Of a DNA stretch of 64,000 nucleotides, positions 1 to 16,648 are shown in pieces. The notes beneath the pieces were generated by a model. The model was given only the letters and a program-made list of their open reading frames with translations, had not been told where the DNA came from and made no database searches. This stretch comes from Tubulanus polymorphus (Eukaryota > Nemertea > Palaeonemertea > Tubulaniformes > Tubulanidae): the NCBI RefSeq assembly GCF_964204645.1, contig NC_134032.1, positions 14,874,275-14,938,274 on the forward strand, given 5' to 3'. Position numbers and translations under genes: made by a program. Position 1 is the stretch's first letter, and each line of letters opens with the position of its first letter.

Positions 1-143
1 GTGTTCCTGACACCTGTGACAACGACATAGTCATCTTCTGTAGAGGTCCTAACATCTGGGACAAGGACATCTACAATATCTACATCATCGTAGATTTCGT
101 CCTGTCTAGTGTAGATCCTATCATCAGCTAAAGTAGGTATTGG
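1..143 (-). repeat. Tail exon C (partial, cut by window edge)
   Basis: Third paralogous tail exon of the CUB receptor, nearly identical over 143 nt to the start of tail exon B. It begins after an AG at 144-145 and stays open to position 1. How many more copies lie outside is unknown. Confidence 0.65.
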
Positions 144-3100
144 CTAAAAATAAATCCGTGAACAATTAACAAAGTATTCGCGAATACAGAATTGAAAACA
201 ATGAGAACGTATTTATTTTTACAAACCTGAAGTGCGACAACGTAGGTATCTTCAGGAGGGCTTCGGACACCTGCGACAATGTAGGTATCTTCAGGAGGGT
301 TCTTGATATCTGCAACAGCGACGTAGTCATCTTCTGTAGTGTTCCGGACACCTGCGACTATGTAGGTGTCTTCAGGAGGGTTCTTGATATCTGCAACAGT
401 GACGTAGTCATCTTCTGTAGTGTTCCGGACACCTGCGACTATGTAGGTATCTTCTGGAGTGTTCCTGACACATGCAACAACGTAGGTATCTTCTGTAGGG
501 TTCCGGACACCTGCGACAACGTAGGTATCTTCTGGAGGGCTCTGGACACCTGCGACAATGTAGGTATCTTCTGGAGGGTTCCTGATATCTGGAAAAATGT
601 CGGTATCTTCAGGAGGGTTCTTGATATCTGCGACAACGTAGGTATCTTCTGGAGGGTTCCTGACACCTGGGACAACGACATAGTCACCTTCTGTAGAGGT
701 CCTAACATCTGGGACAAGGACATCTACAATATCTACATCATCGTATATTTCGTCCTGTGTAGTGTAGATCCTATCATCAGCTAAAGTAGGTATTGGCTGA
801 AAATAAATCGGTAAACAATAAACAAAATATTCGCGAATACAGAATTGAAAACAATGAGAATGTATTTATTTTTACAAACCTGAAGTGCGACAATGTAGGT
901 ATCTTCAGGAGGGTTCTTGATATCTGCAACAGTGACGTAGTCATCTTCTGTAGTGTTCCGGACACCTGCGACTATGTAGGTATCTTCTGGAGTGTTCCTG
1001 ACACCTGCGACAACGTAGGTATCTTCTGGAGGGCTCTGGACACCTGCGACAATGTAGGTATCTTCTGGAGGGCTCCTGACACCTGCGACAACGACGTAGT
1101 CATCTTCTGTAGGGTTCAGGACACCTGCGACAACGTAGGTATCTTCTGTAGGGTTCCGGACACCTGCGACAACGTAGGTATCTTCTGGAGGGCTCTGGAC
1201 ACCTGCGACAATGTAGGTATCTTCTGGAGGGTTGCTGACATCTGGGCCAACGTAGTCATCTTCTGGAGGGTTCCGGACACCTGCGACAATGTAGGTATCT
1301 TCTGGAGGGTTCCTGACACCTGCTACAACGTAGGTATCTTCTGGAGGGTTCATGACATCTGGGCCAACGTACTCATCTTCTGGAGGGTTTCTGACATCTG
1401 CGACAAGGTTTTCATCTACGTCATCATCTGTAGAGTTCCATACATCTACGTCATCATCTGTAGAGTTCCATGCATCTACGTCATCATCTGTAGCGTTCCT
1501 TACATCAACGTCATCATCTGTAACGTTCCTGACACCTGCGACAACGACATCCACAATATCTACATCATCGTAGATTTCACCGTCATCTATGTCTTCGTAG
1601 ATACCGTCCTGTGTTGTGTAGATCCTGTCACCAACTCCAGAAGGCGGCGGCTAAAAATAAATCGGTTAAACAATTTACAAAATATTCACAAATAAGAAAA
1701 TTGAAAACAATGTATTTATATTTACAAACCTGATAGCACATTGCCCCTGGATCGGTCGTGTTGTTACCTATAAAAAATAATAGACTAGACATGAGATAAA
1801 ATATTACGTGTATTTATTCTAATTCAAAGAACTCCCTGTCTCTAAAATCAACAGTCAAAGTTTATTCTGGAGGACTCAGTTCCATTGTTATCGAATCTAA
1901 TTTGACTCAAATACCACAAACACCCCCCTTTCACTATAGCTTGTTTAAAGTAAAACAAACCAGTATTTTTGTTTCTCACGTTCCTCCGCTGTCTGCTCAA
2001 CACTGCAATGGCTATAACAGCCACTATTACTATTATCAGAAAACCGATCCCGAAAACAACTGTCAAATAACTACTTGTATCTGTATCTGTATCTGAAATA
2101 CAGGGTATGAAACCAATCTATATCAAACTGTTTAAAATAATAGTCTTTAGTTTATATATTTTATGTTCAACCATTTATCATTAAGCTACCTCTAACTTGT
2201 ATGACCCGCCATAGAAGTTTAAACCCAGCACCGCTTCCTGAGTTGTCTGATGTGAACTGTATTGTAATATTTCCAGCGTGGAATCCTTTACCAGGAGCAG
2301 TCGACCCGCAATACTGATAACTCCCTGATGAAGAAATAAATCTGATAAAACTTTATGAATCATAAAAATCATTCATGTTGTGAAGAGTGTTTAGATTTTT
2401 ACCGGCTCCACTCTGTATCGTCAACGCATCAGCGCAACCACCGTTACTTCTGGGTTGTATATCAAAATACGAGGAAAATGATATTTCAACAATCTGCAAA
2501 AAACATATGAATTTTAGAATTTAGTTTTAATTCAAAAAGTGAACAAACGTCTTCAGAATGCAGGGCCCGTTTATATAGATCAGATTTAACTTTAACCCGG
2601 AGTTATCAGTTTAGAACTAAACCCCAGAGCCCGGTTTCCCGAATGGGGATTTAATTTTAATTCGAATTAGGTGATAATTTGATTTAAAAATGTTTAATTC
2701 GAATTAGTTAATTGGATGATTAAATCTGTTTCACAATCGTGAATTAGCGAAAGATTAACTAACTAATTATTTCTATAACGTAGTTTCATTCATAAAATTC
2801 CTCTGTCGTTAAATAAGATGTTTTGGTTGTATGGTGAAATTGGTTTGCTCGTTTTCAGGTTAAAGTTAAAACTGAATTTAGCCCCCGCTGAGATCCTACT
2901 AGTGCAGAAAACCTGATAACATCATTTTTTCATGGACTTTATATTTACCGTGTTTTCATGAGTTTTAATCGCCCAGCTACAATTCAGTCTGCGGTAATAG
3001 TAGCTCGGATAGCGAGGACTCGTGATGAAACCTGATCTACCATTCTGTATTATAGGTGTTTTACTACATGAATCAACTACAAATAAATATTGAATTGAAT

Positions 3101-6100
3101 TGTTTTATATGTGATTTACTGATTCCATGATAAACTTCTCATTATGAGCTACCTTTCACAAATCGCCACAACAGTTTAAACCCTTTGTAGTTGCTATTAG
3201 AGTCGTCTGATGTAAACTCGATATGTACATCTCCGGAATAGTAACGTGTAGGTGGCGCTGTATTGCCACAATATACATTTGCTGTAAAGATAAACACACA
3301 AATCAATGATATATTTTTTAGCAGGATTTGAAAACAAAAATCTATCAGTAGCAGCCACACCGCAATATTCAAATACTCCCTGATGAAAAAGTAAATCTGA
3401 TAAAACTTTATCTATCATATAAATCATTCACGTTGTGAAGAGTGTTTAGATTTTTACCGTTACCACTTTTTATCGTCAACGCATCCCAGCAATCAACGAT
3501 ACCTTTGGATTCTATATCAAAAGACGAGTTAAATGATAATTCAACAATCTGCAAAAATATAAGAATTTAGATTATAATTTAGATTATATTTATTAATTGT
3601 AATTCAAAAAGCAAACAATCGTATTGTTTACAGAGTGTAGGACCCGTATATATATAGATCAGTTTTGTTCAAAACTAAACCCCAGATTAAAGTTAAAACG
3701 GATTTTAGTGCCCGTTGGGCTCCTGCTAGTGCAGAAACCTGATAACATCATTTTTCTCATAGACCAAATATTTACCGTGTTCTCAGGAGCTACAATCAAC
3801 CATCTACAGTCCAGATGGTCACCATAGTTGTTCGGGTAGTTAGGGCTGGCTATGACGCCTGGTCTACCATTCTGTATTATAGGTGTTTTACTACATGAAT
3901 CAACTACAAATAAATACCAGATTTATTGTTTTATATGTAATTTACTGATTCCATGATCAACTTCTCATTATGAGCTACCTTTCCAACTACGCCACAACAG
4001 TTTAAACCCTTTGTAGCCACCGCCATAGTCGTCTGATGTAAACTCGATATGTACATCTCCGGAATAGTAACGTGTAGGTGGCGCTGTATTGCCACAATAT
4101 ACATCACCATTATTTACTGTAAATATAAACACACAAATCAATGATATATTTTCTAGCAGGATTTGAAACCACAAATCTATCAGAAGCAGCCACACCGCAA
4201 TATCCAATACTCCTTGATGAAAAAATAAATCTGATAAAACTTTATCTATCATATAAATCATTCACGTTGTGAAGAGTGTTTAGATTTTTACCGTTACCAC
4301 TTTTTATCATCAACGCGTCATAGCACCGACCGCTACTACTTCTGGGTTGTATATCAAAAGACGAGTCAAATGATATTTCAACAATCTGCAAAAATATAAG
4401 AATTTCGATTATAATTTAGATTATAATTATTAATCATAATTCAAAAAGTGAACAATCGTATTGTTTACAGAGTGTAGGACCCGTTTATATAGATAAGTTT
4501 TAACTTTAACCCGGAGTTGCCAGTTCAAAAATAAACCCCAGATTAAAGTTAAAACGGATTTTAGAGCCCGTTGAGCTCCTACTAGTGCAGAAACCTGATA
4601 ACATCATTTTTCTCATAGACCAAATATTTACCGTGTTTTCATCAAGAGTTACAATCAACCAGCTACGGCACAGGGAGTTGTGATAGTTGTCCGGGTAGTT
4701 AGGACTAATTATGACGCCTGATCCCAGTAATCTATCTGTCCACCAGCAAGTCGACTCTACCAAAACTGTTCAGAAAAATACCTGTATCTATGATTTTAAT
4801 AGAGGCCGTGAATAAAGTACGTATATGCACGTAGGGGGAGGGGGTTTCAGAAATCCGTACAGGGAGGGGAGGTGTAAGCTCAAAGCGTTCATACTTCTCC
4901 AAGGGGGGGGGGGGGGTTAATGTTTATAGAACGTACTTTGTGCACGAAACACAATGTGATTTTACAAATATCCCCTTTATTTGTTGGGATTTCTTGGGAA
5001 TTCCCCATTCTCGGTCTTTCACTTCGTCAATGCGGACATTGTCATCAAAGCTCTGATGAATGCTGGTGAATTTTTCCCTCTTTAAACCATGAATCCTGAA
5101 AAATCCCCTTTCACATGGAGGGGGTCAATCATGAGAGTATGTACGCAAGGGGGGGGAGTTATAAACAAAAAACGTACAAAGAGCGTACATGGGCCGGGTG
5201 ATGGGGGAGGGGGTTAAAATACTGGAAGTCAAGCGCACATACTTTGTGCACGGCAGTTTTAAGACTCGTAGTATAGACCCAGTGGCTAACTCAATAGATA
5301 ATGAATTTAGTTAGCCTTCGGGTCAAGTTGATACCAGTCTATAAAAGCGGACTAGTCATCAGTCACCACACCACACTGATCACCAGGTCACCATAGCTGA
5401 CTGGTCACCAGTCATCACACCTTCACCACAGCAAAATGGTCACGACACTGACCAGACAAACTTACAAAAGCTATCAATCAGTTGTGAGTTAGAGTAAACC
5501 CTAGAGTTGAAATGAGTTCATTTTCACTGAGTTAACTCTGAGTCAAGTCTGAACTTACAACTGTGGAACTGAGTCTAGTATATTAGTAGTGGTTAGTGTG
5601 AACGACTGCCACGCGAGTTCAGTAAACTTGTCATATTTTTCAGTCATTTTCATTTCTACTATCAAATAAAAGTATAAAACCTAAATGAATACAGATTCAG
5701 ATTATATTTCTTACAATAATACTTAAGGTAGGCCTACGTAAATTATACTATTACAAACTAGATCTCTTTATAGAAATTTTCAAAAACTACGATAATATGA
5801 TATAATATATGTATGTTACTTGCTAAAAGTCACAGAATAATGTCATTTTTATGCACGCAGTTTGGACGGTAAAATTCATTGATTATCCAAGCTGAATATT
5901 TTTAAAGACACCACGGAGATTTGAAATATTTGAAAACTACTTCAGTTTTTCAACATAAGAAAATTGAAGTATTTTATCGTAAGCCCTACAATATGGACTC
6001 AAACAGGGTTTCACGACACGACAGATTTGGGGGGACTTTTGCCTAGGGGGGAGGGTTGAGCGGCCTTTTACCTGTTACCGTTCCTTCACCCCAGAGTGTT

Positions 6101-6286
6101 ACCGGGCTACGTAAGGCACCTGCGTCACTGATCTCAATAATTTTCCTCTCAAATTCATCTACATCAACAATCAATACAATTTAATCAGTATTAAGTGATA
6201 TTGATATTATTTATTCGCTTACCTTGAGAATTCTCGACGAATAAAATTACAGCGACCACAAACAAACTCTTCATCATCAACTCCAT
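1..6286 (-). CDS. CUB-domain transmembrane receptor with reiterated tyrosine-repeat cytoplasmic tail (3' end outside window)
   Basis: Unrecognised as a named gene. I assembled coding exons, in order, at 6223-6286, 4632-4765, 4292-4385, 3979-4116, 3776-3903, 3458-3548, 3153-3281, 2949-3076, 2403-2493, 2190-2324, 1961-2092, 1730-1767, 880-1650, 227-796 and below 1 to 143. All junctions are GT-AG and keep one frame (at least 928 aa). Residues 1-21 look like a signal peptide (hydrophobic FVVAVILFV). Then come three CUB domains of about 120 aa, each split into three exons with the same phases and each with four cysteines, SPxYPxxY, C.DAL, YCG and SDD..GF..LW signatures. One transmembrane helix lies at about 386-408, followed by a basic stop-transfer stretch (RQRRNVRNK). 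The tail contains IYEDI, IYDDV and many EDTYVVA units. Known: CUB domains are extracellular binding modules. Inferred: a cell-surface receptor signalling through phosphotyrosine. An in-frame upstream ATG at 6424 is possible; I chose 6286 because the signal peptide follows directly. Confidence 0.75.
227..796 (-). repeat. Tail exon B: 190-codon paralogous exon with 11 intact tyrosine units
   Basis: Part of the CUB receptor, phase 0 at both ends, starting PIPTLADDRIYTTQDEIYDDV. It holds the same 13-aa repeat as tail exon A. One unit has lost its tyrosine (EDTD, a TAC to GAC change). The flanking introns (144-226 and 797-879, 83 nt each) are almost identical, so exon plus intron was duplicated as a unit of about 653 bp. 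Confidence 0.7.
880..1650 (-). repeat. Tail exon A: 257-codon exon with 13 tyrosine repeat units
   Basis: Part of the CUB receptor. The exon is phase 0 at both ends. It opens with PPPSGVGDRIYTTQD, then a closely spaced IYEDI / IYDDV pair, then several TDDDVD units. These are followed by a 39-bp coding minisatellite with consensus NPPEDTYVVAGVR (13 aa). Thirteen units carry ED[TDE]Y. The tyrosines sit in an acidic context, which is typical of kinase substrates; that they are phosphorylated is inference. Confidence 0.7.
2190..4765 (-). other. Three tandem CUB modules
   Basis: CUB1 is 4632-4765, 4292-4385 and 3979-4116. CUB2 is 3776-3903, 3458-3548 and 3153-3281. CUB3 is 2949-3076, 2403-2493 and 2190-2324. 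Each module starts and ends in phase 1, with a second exon that begins in phase 0, so whole modules can duplicate without breaking the frame. Intron sequence is also conserved between modules, indicating recent genomic duplication. CUB3 uses a third exon (GSYQYCGSTAP) that survives only as a relic in the introns of CUB1 and CUB2. Confidence 0.75.
4766..6222. other. First intron of CUB receptor, G-rich and repeat-derived
   Basis: No coding signal seen. It contains a run of G at about 4905-4917, several GGGGGAGGGGG tracts (4830-5215), GTCACCA-type simple repeats (5350-5450) and a foldback-like stretch with GAGTTAACTC-type motifs (5480-5580). Confidence 0.5.
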
Positions 6287-7932
6287 ATTCAAACAGACAC
6301 CCGCGATAAATACTAAACAACTGAACTGTGAACCACAACCAAAAAACTGCGCCTTTTCACACAGACCGATACGATCAGCTTTACAAATCAGAAAACTGAG
6401 TTGGTTTTTATATAATGATTTCATTTCCTTGTTTCAATCTTGAAAACGATAAGGATAATTGTCACTCATTATTTATAATCATTCTTTGGCTATGTAAATA
6501 TCACTATTTAGAGAACTATTAAGGATTATTGTCTCTCCATCATCACACTCAGTGTAACACAAATAGATAAAGCCAAAATACCACATAAACAGGATCTTCC
6601 TTATATACCTTTGATAAAACCAATAGTCGATAAATTATCAACACATTGAACTAAAGAAAACTTCATTTTTGATGATGGATTAATTTCCTTAATTACCTCT
6701 CTGATTTATTGATAATTATCCGCCCATCAAGAAACACTGACACTGGTGCTGCGGGATATTGATTTATAAACTGATAAAATTAATAGACGACGAATATTCA
6801 AATATTTGAACTATACAAAACTGCATTTTAGATAATAGTTTAATTTTCTTAATTATCTCTCTGATTTATAGTATAATAGGGATCTGCCCATCGGGAAACC
6901 CTGACAATGCTGATGCGGGATATTGATATAAACTGATAAATCAAACTATGAATAAAACCATTTTTTGTAAAAAGTAATAATTTTACGAATTCGCAATCAT
7001 CACTTGTCAATCTCACAATATAAAACAAGGTTACAATAATCAAAACACCGAACATTCGGTTTTCGACTCTTAATCTGGCGGGGCTTCAATAAACTCAGGG
7101 ACCCACCTATAAAAGAAAAAAAAACATATTTTTTATGAACGAATCTTTGTTGATGGATTCCTGCTATTGTAATAAGCCATTGTGGAGCTTTGCTACAGGC
7201 GGTGGGGTTAACCTACGTCGGTTTTGTTATTGAGACAGCAATCACTGGAATACAGTTCATTTCAATTGATTAATTCATTAATTTTATCTATTTATTTAAT
7301 TAATCAATTAACTTATGTTTATTGTGTTTGAATTAATATTACATAATTGTGACAAGGATAACAAAATGAGAAAGAGAACAGATATACATAACTGTTATAA
7401 CAAGACTTCGAGTAGCAACTAACATTTACTGATTTCACATGTACAAAAGGTGAAAGGTTATGATCGATAGGATTATACGGGTCCGGCGAACAGGGATGTT
7501 ACCACACTATACCGTAAGGTGCTGCCGCTATGTTCAACTATAGCGGAAATTTCAAACACTAACTTGCATTAACTTAGGCAATCGAGTGTTCTGCATCACT
7601 ATACCGTACGGTGCTGCCTCTCTACTCCTCGTTAGCGGAAATTTCAAACACTACGTGAATCGACTCTGGCACGTGTTCATAGATAAACTCGATCTACGCC
7701 TCGAGTTGAGGCTACGTTTGACATTTTCATACATCGATTACTCATAAATCATCTTCCAAATCAAACTGATTCTAAAATGTATAACCACAGATAACGGAAT
7801 CTTCTAACTCACATGCCGGGGCTGAATTCATGTCAATAAATAAGAATTGAATTGAATATTCGGTAAACAATGACGCAGGCATTTGTTATTTGAAGGTCGT
7901 CGCGCGAGTGGGAAATTTGGACAACAAATAAA
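6287..7932. other. Intergenic region between CUB receptor and CtIP (divergent promoters)
   Basis: No gene seen. AT-rich with partly repeated segments (about 6690-6760 and 6840-6920). A direct repeat of about 110 bp starts at 7500 and 7600 (CGTA..GGTGCTGCC followed by GCGGAAATTTCAAACACTA). A retroelement-like tail with AATTGAATTG lies near 7838-7858. Confidence 0.4.
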
Positions 7933-13402
<5,470 letters not shown>

Positions 13403-14269
13403 CACCCCCTCCTCCCCTCCTCCCCCACTCTGCTTACCTTAACTGTGATCTAATGTGTTATAAATGACAAATTTTCTACATTTGTAACTACGAAAAATAA
13501 TCCAAAATAAATAAAAATAAATTATCTCCATAAATTAAAACTGAAACTGAATTTAGTTTAATTCGTTATTTATTAATCGACTTATTTCATGATGAGGACG
13601 ATACAAGAATTTTTTACATTCGAAAAATTCGACGAAGATTTTTACAAAGATGCCCGTAATTATAAATGATATTATTGGTGACCGATTTTCGGGGGGAGGA
13701 GGGCGGCGAGTTTCTTTTACAATAATGTGTTTTTCGCGATAAGGATTTATGTACAAGAGTGATATATATCAACAGCATAGGATACGTATTAGATACAACA
13801 GTAGACATCGGCGCTCGAGTTGGATCAGTTCAACAATTTTCGTGGTTTCAAAAAGGTCTGATTTGTGCAGATTGTTGCGTTATTGGAGAAGGATAGTTGA
13901 CTATTTTGTTTATGTGGGTCTGAGAATCTCTTTGACGAGCAGAGTCCACTAGTATACCCGTATAATCCTAGCCTTTCGTTTGAAGCTACCCATCCAAACC
14001 TGGATTATGCAAAATTATGCAAAAGTCAGGACTGCTAATTAAGGCATATAAGGCCAAAAAAAATTGATACCTTGTTTCTCCGCTCTGCTGAGCTTAAATG
14101 TTGACCCGGCCGGCCGCCTATCTACCCTATACATTACTTTTTTAAAAATCGTGATCAATTTCACCATAACAGACCCTACCGCTATAGAAATGAACTGTTT
14201 ATAAATTTTATCATATTTTACAAAAATGACCCGACCGCTGCGGAGAAACAAGGTATCATTTTTGTTTAG

Positions 14270-14442
14270 CCTAAGGGATCATTCATTAATTACGTACGCA
14301 TAAAATTTGAATTTTTCAACCCCCCTCCCCCTCTGTACGCAAAATCGGCCATTTTTCATATACATTAAGCATTACAGTACGCAATTTCACTGACTCCTCC
14401 CCCTCCCCTAATGCGTACGTAATAAATGAATGACCCCTAAGC
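14270..14442. mobile_element. MITE-like element with about 28-bp terminal inverted repeats
   Basis: Left end GGGATCATTCATTAATTACG and right end CGTAATAAATGAATGACCCC are complementary with few mismatches. A second, diverged copy is at 35451-35603. No coding capacity; non-autonomous. Confidence 0.65.
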
Positions 14443-14676
14443 AATTTTTGGAAAATTCAAATTTTACAATTCCTCCGAATTACTTTCTACCAAAGATGTT
14501 TTCATTCGCCTCTAAATTTATATCAATCTAATTACGTTGAATAACTTTCGTAAACTTTATAAACACAAACAGACAATTAAAACTTTAAACTTTGTATTCT
14601 ATTAATAGCATCATTCTAACAGAAATAGCTAATGTTTCGCATCATTAAATAACGCAACCTTTCATGAACTTATCAT

Positions 14677-14887
14677 TAAGACAAAAACCCACTATCTACG
14701 GATTAAAAGAATTTAAAAACAAGAATTTATTTATTCAATCTAAAATATATATAAGATACGACGTTGACACCTGACGATGATCTCTAGGGTGAGATCGAAA
14801 CGTCGTGTCTTTTAAATATTTTAGATTTAATAAATAAATTCTGGTTTTTAAATTCTTTTAATCTGTAGATAGTGGGTTTTTATCTTA
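14677..14887. mobile_element. Foldback element carrying a hammerhead motif
   Basis: Arms of about 60 nt are inverted copies of each other: AAAAACCCACTATCTACGGA at the left and its complement ending TAGTGGGTTTTT at the right. The loop region contains the 44-nt hammerhead-type motif at 14766-14809. No open reading frame. Confidence 0.7.
14766..14809 (+). ncRNA. Hammerhead-type ribozyme motif (minimal stem III)
   Basis: Order seen: stem I strand GACAC (14766-70), core CTGACGA (14771-77), an extra T, stem II GATCTC (14779-84), loop TAGGGT, GAGATC (14791-96), GAAA (14797-14800), palindrome ACGT (14800-803), C (14804), then stem I strand GTGTC (14805-809). The expected cleavage is after the GTC at 14804. 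Stem III is only the self-complementary ACGT, so activity would probably need a dimer; such short-stem-III hammerheads are known from satellite DNAs and Penelope-like elements. The unpaired T after the core GA is a deviation. Confidence 0.7.
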
Positions 14888-15394
14888 TTATCCGTTCACC
14901 ACGTTTGAGTGAACAGGATATCGTTCTATAACTTATCATTGTTAATCAGTCATTAACACATTCAGAATCTTACTAAGCGAGAAACAAAATCTATATGTCT
15001 GAGTCACAGGCATATTTAACATGTCACAGGTGGTCAGTTGACCTAGGGGTGAACTGTGATTGGCTGCAAGGTTTGCATTTGCATGTCACAGGTGGTCAGC
15101 TGACCTAAGGTTCAGGGTTATGATTGGCTGGCTAGAGTTGAATTGGTTTTGATGTTGCTGACCTAGGGTTGAGTTGATTGGCTGGCTAGGGTTACATGTG
15201 TAAGGCCACATGTATGTGACAGGTGATTTGTGATCATGAATACTACTCACACAGTTACCTGTCCCATTAATGTAGTGTATATTTAGTGTAAAAGCTGAGC
15301 TGAGTTCACTGGTGTTTTCTTTTCCAGTAAATAAAACAAAATTTTAAAATGAAGTAGAATCCACTGCTTGAAGTAGAACTTTCTAAACTGAAGA

Positions 15395-15835
15395 AAATAC
15401 TCCAGATTTTGTCAGTATTTGACACCAACTTTGGATAGAATTTTACCAGTCTCAACTTTAAGAGACAGAGTTAACTGTATTTCACAAACTCTTACTCAGT
15501 ATTTAACACCAACTCGGGGTAGAATTTCACCAGTCTCAACTTTACCGCAGTAAGAGACAGAGTCTACTGTATATCACAAACTCTTACTCAGTATCTGACA
15601 CCAACTCGGTGTAGAATTTTACCGGTCTCAACTTTACCGCAGTAAGAGACAGAGTCTACTGTATTTCACAAACTCATACTCAGTATTTGACACCAAATCG
15701 GGGTAGAATTTTACCAGTCTCAACTTTACCGCAGTAAGAGACAGAGTCTACTGTATTTCACAAACTCTTCCTCAGTATTTAACACCAACTCGGGGTAGAA
15801 TTTTACCAACTTTACCGCAGTAGGAGACTGCTATA
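15395..15835. repeat. 92-bp satellite, copy cluster 1
   Basis: Four to five units with period 92 bp (marker CTCTTACTCAGTATT at 15489, 15581, 15673). Each holds TAGAATTTTACC, CTCAACTTTACCGCAGTAAG and GAGACAGAGTCTACTG. The same satellite is at 36530-37070. Confidence 0.9.
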
Positions 15836-16079
15836 GTCCATCCACTATCTCACATTTTGGTATAGGGGTTATCTATTTTACACATAGTATGACATACATA
15901 GGAATGTTATATTGCTTGGAATAATTTGAGAAGAAGTTTTGTACACACAATTCTGACAATGGAATTGAAGCTAACAGTTTTATTTGAAAGGCACTCACTT
16001 TATTGAGCCATGAATAGTTATATATATATATAAAATGCCATCAATTCAAGTATTAATCTGCAGCCTCAGGTCCTGGGAC

Positions 16080-16225
16080 TCTGGTTCCAGTTCCATAGTT
16101 CTGAGTTAAGTCCAAAAGTGGTCTTAAATGTTGAGACTGGTCTTAGATTTTTAGATTGGCTATAGAACAAAGTTAGTCTTCGACTGGTCTTAAGTCTAAG
16201 CCATGACTATGCAACCGGCCCCTGG
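16080..16225. repeat. Foldback element, same family as in CtIP intron 1
   Basis: Begins CTGGTTCCAGTTCCATAGTT, contains AGACTGGTCTTAGA and ends GCAACCGGCCCC. No coding capacity. Confidence 0.5.
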
Positions 16226-16648
16226 ACACTAAAGCCCTGGGGCACATTGCTCATTGATAGTCACAATGAACTTTAAGTTGTCGCTACTATCCACTGGTTA
16301 TCTTGAACCAACTGGTTAACTCTAAACAACTTTTGAGCAACTGCATCTCCTACTGTTGAATATTTTACCAGTACTTTTTGTCTAAGGGAGGGAGTGGGTT
16401 GCGGGTGAAGGATGGGTGGTGGTGTCAGTAGCTGAAGGCTGCAGTTTAATACCTGCGTGAGGTCAGACTCCCTCCTCACACTCTCTACACTCCGTTCTCA
16501 GTTCATAAATTCGTAATTTGATTTTAAGCACAATTTTTTTTTCGTTAATACATCTCAACGATAATACACGGTGGCGCCCTCGCGCACAGCACATTTCAAC
16601 TCTCGGACTAGTAGTAGTATTCCACATCACCAGTAGGTGGCGTCGTTG

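Larger units (their letters stand above)
13403..16648. other. Convergent intergenic region between CtIP and WASHC2
   Basis: No protein gene supported. It holds the CtIP poly(A) region, three foldback elements and a satellite (listed separately), and GGTCAGTTGACCTA-type palindromic repeats (15025-15180) around TTGATTGGCTGG units. Confidence 0.5.

Noticed and set aside
227-1650. Reading EDTYVVA units as classical ITIMs or ITAMs
   Set aside because: Position Y+3 is usually alanine, not I/L/V, so most units do not fit. Only YEDI, YDDV and a few YVTV units fit YxxI/V, and the one close pair is spaced five residues, shorter than ITAMs.
793-1695. 300-codon plus-strand frame (WRVPDTCDNVGIF repeats)
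   Set aside because: Antisense shadow of the tyrosine-tail exons. The minus-strand reading has matching splice sites, phases and upstream CUB/TM exons.
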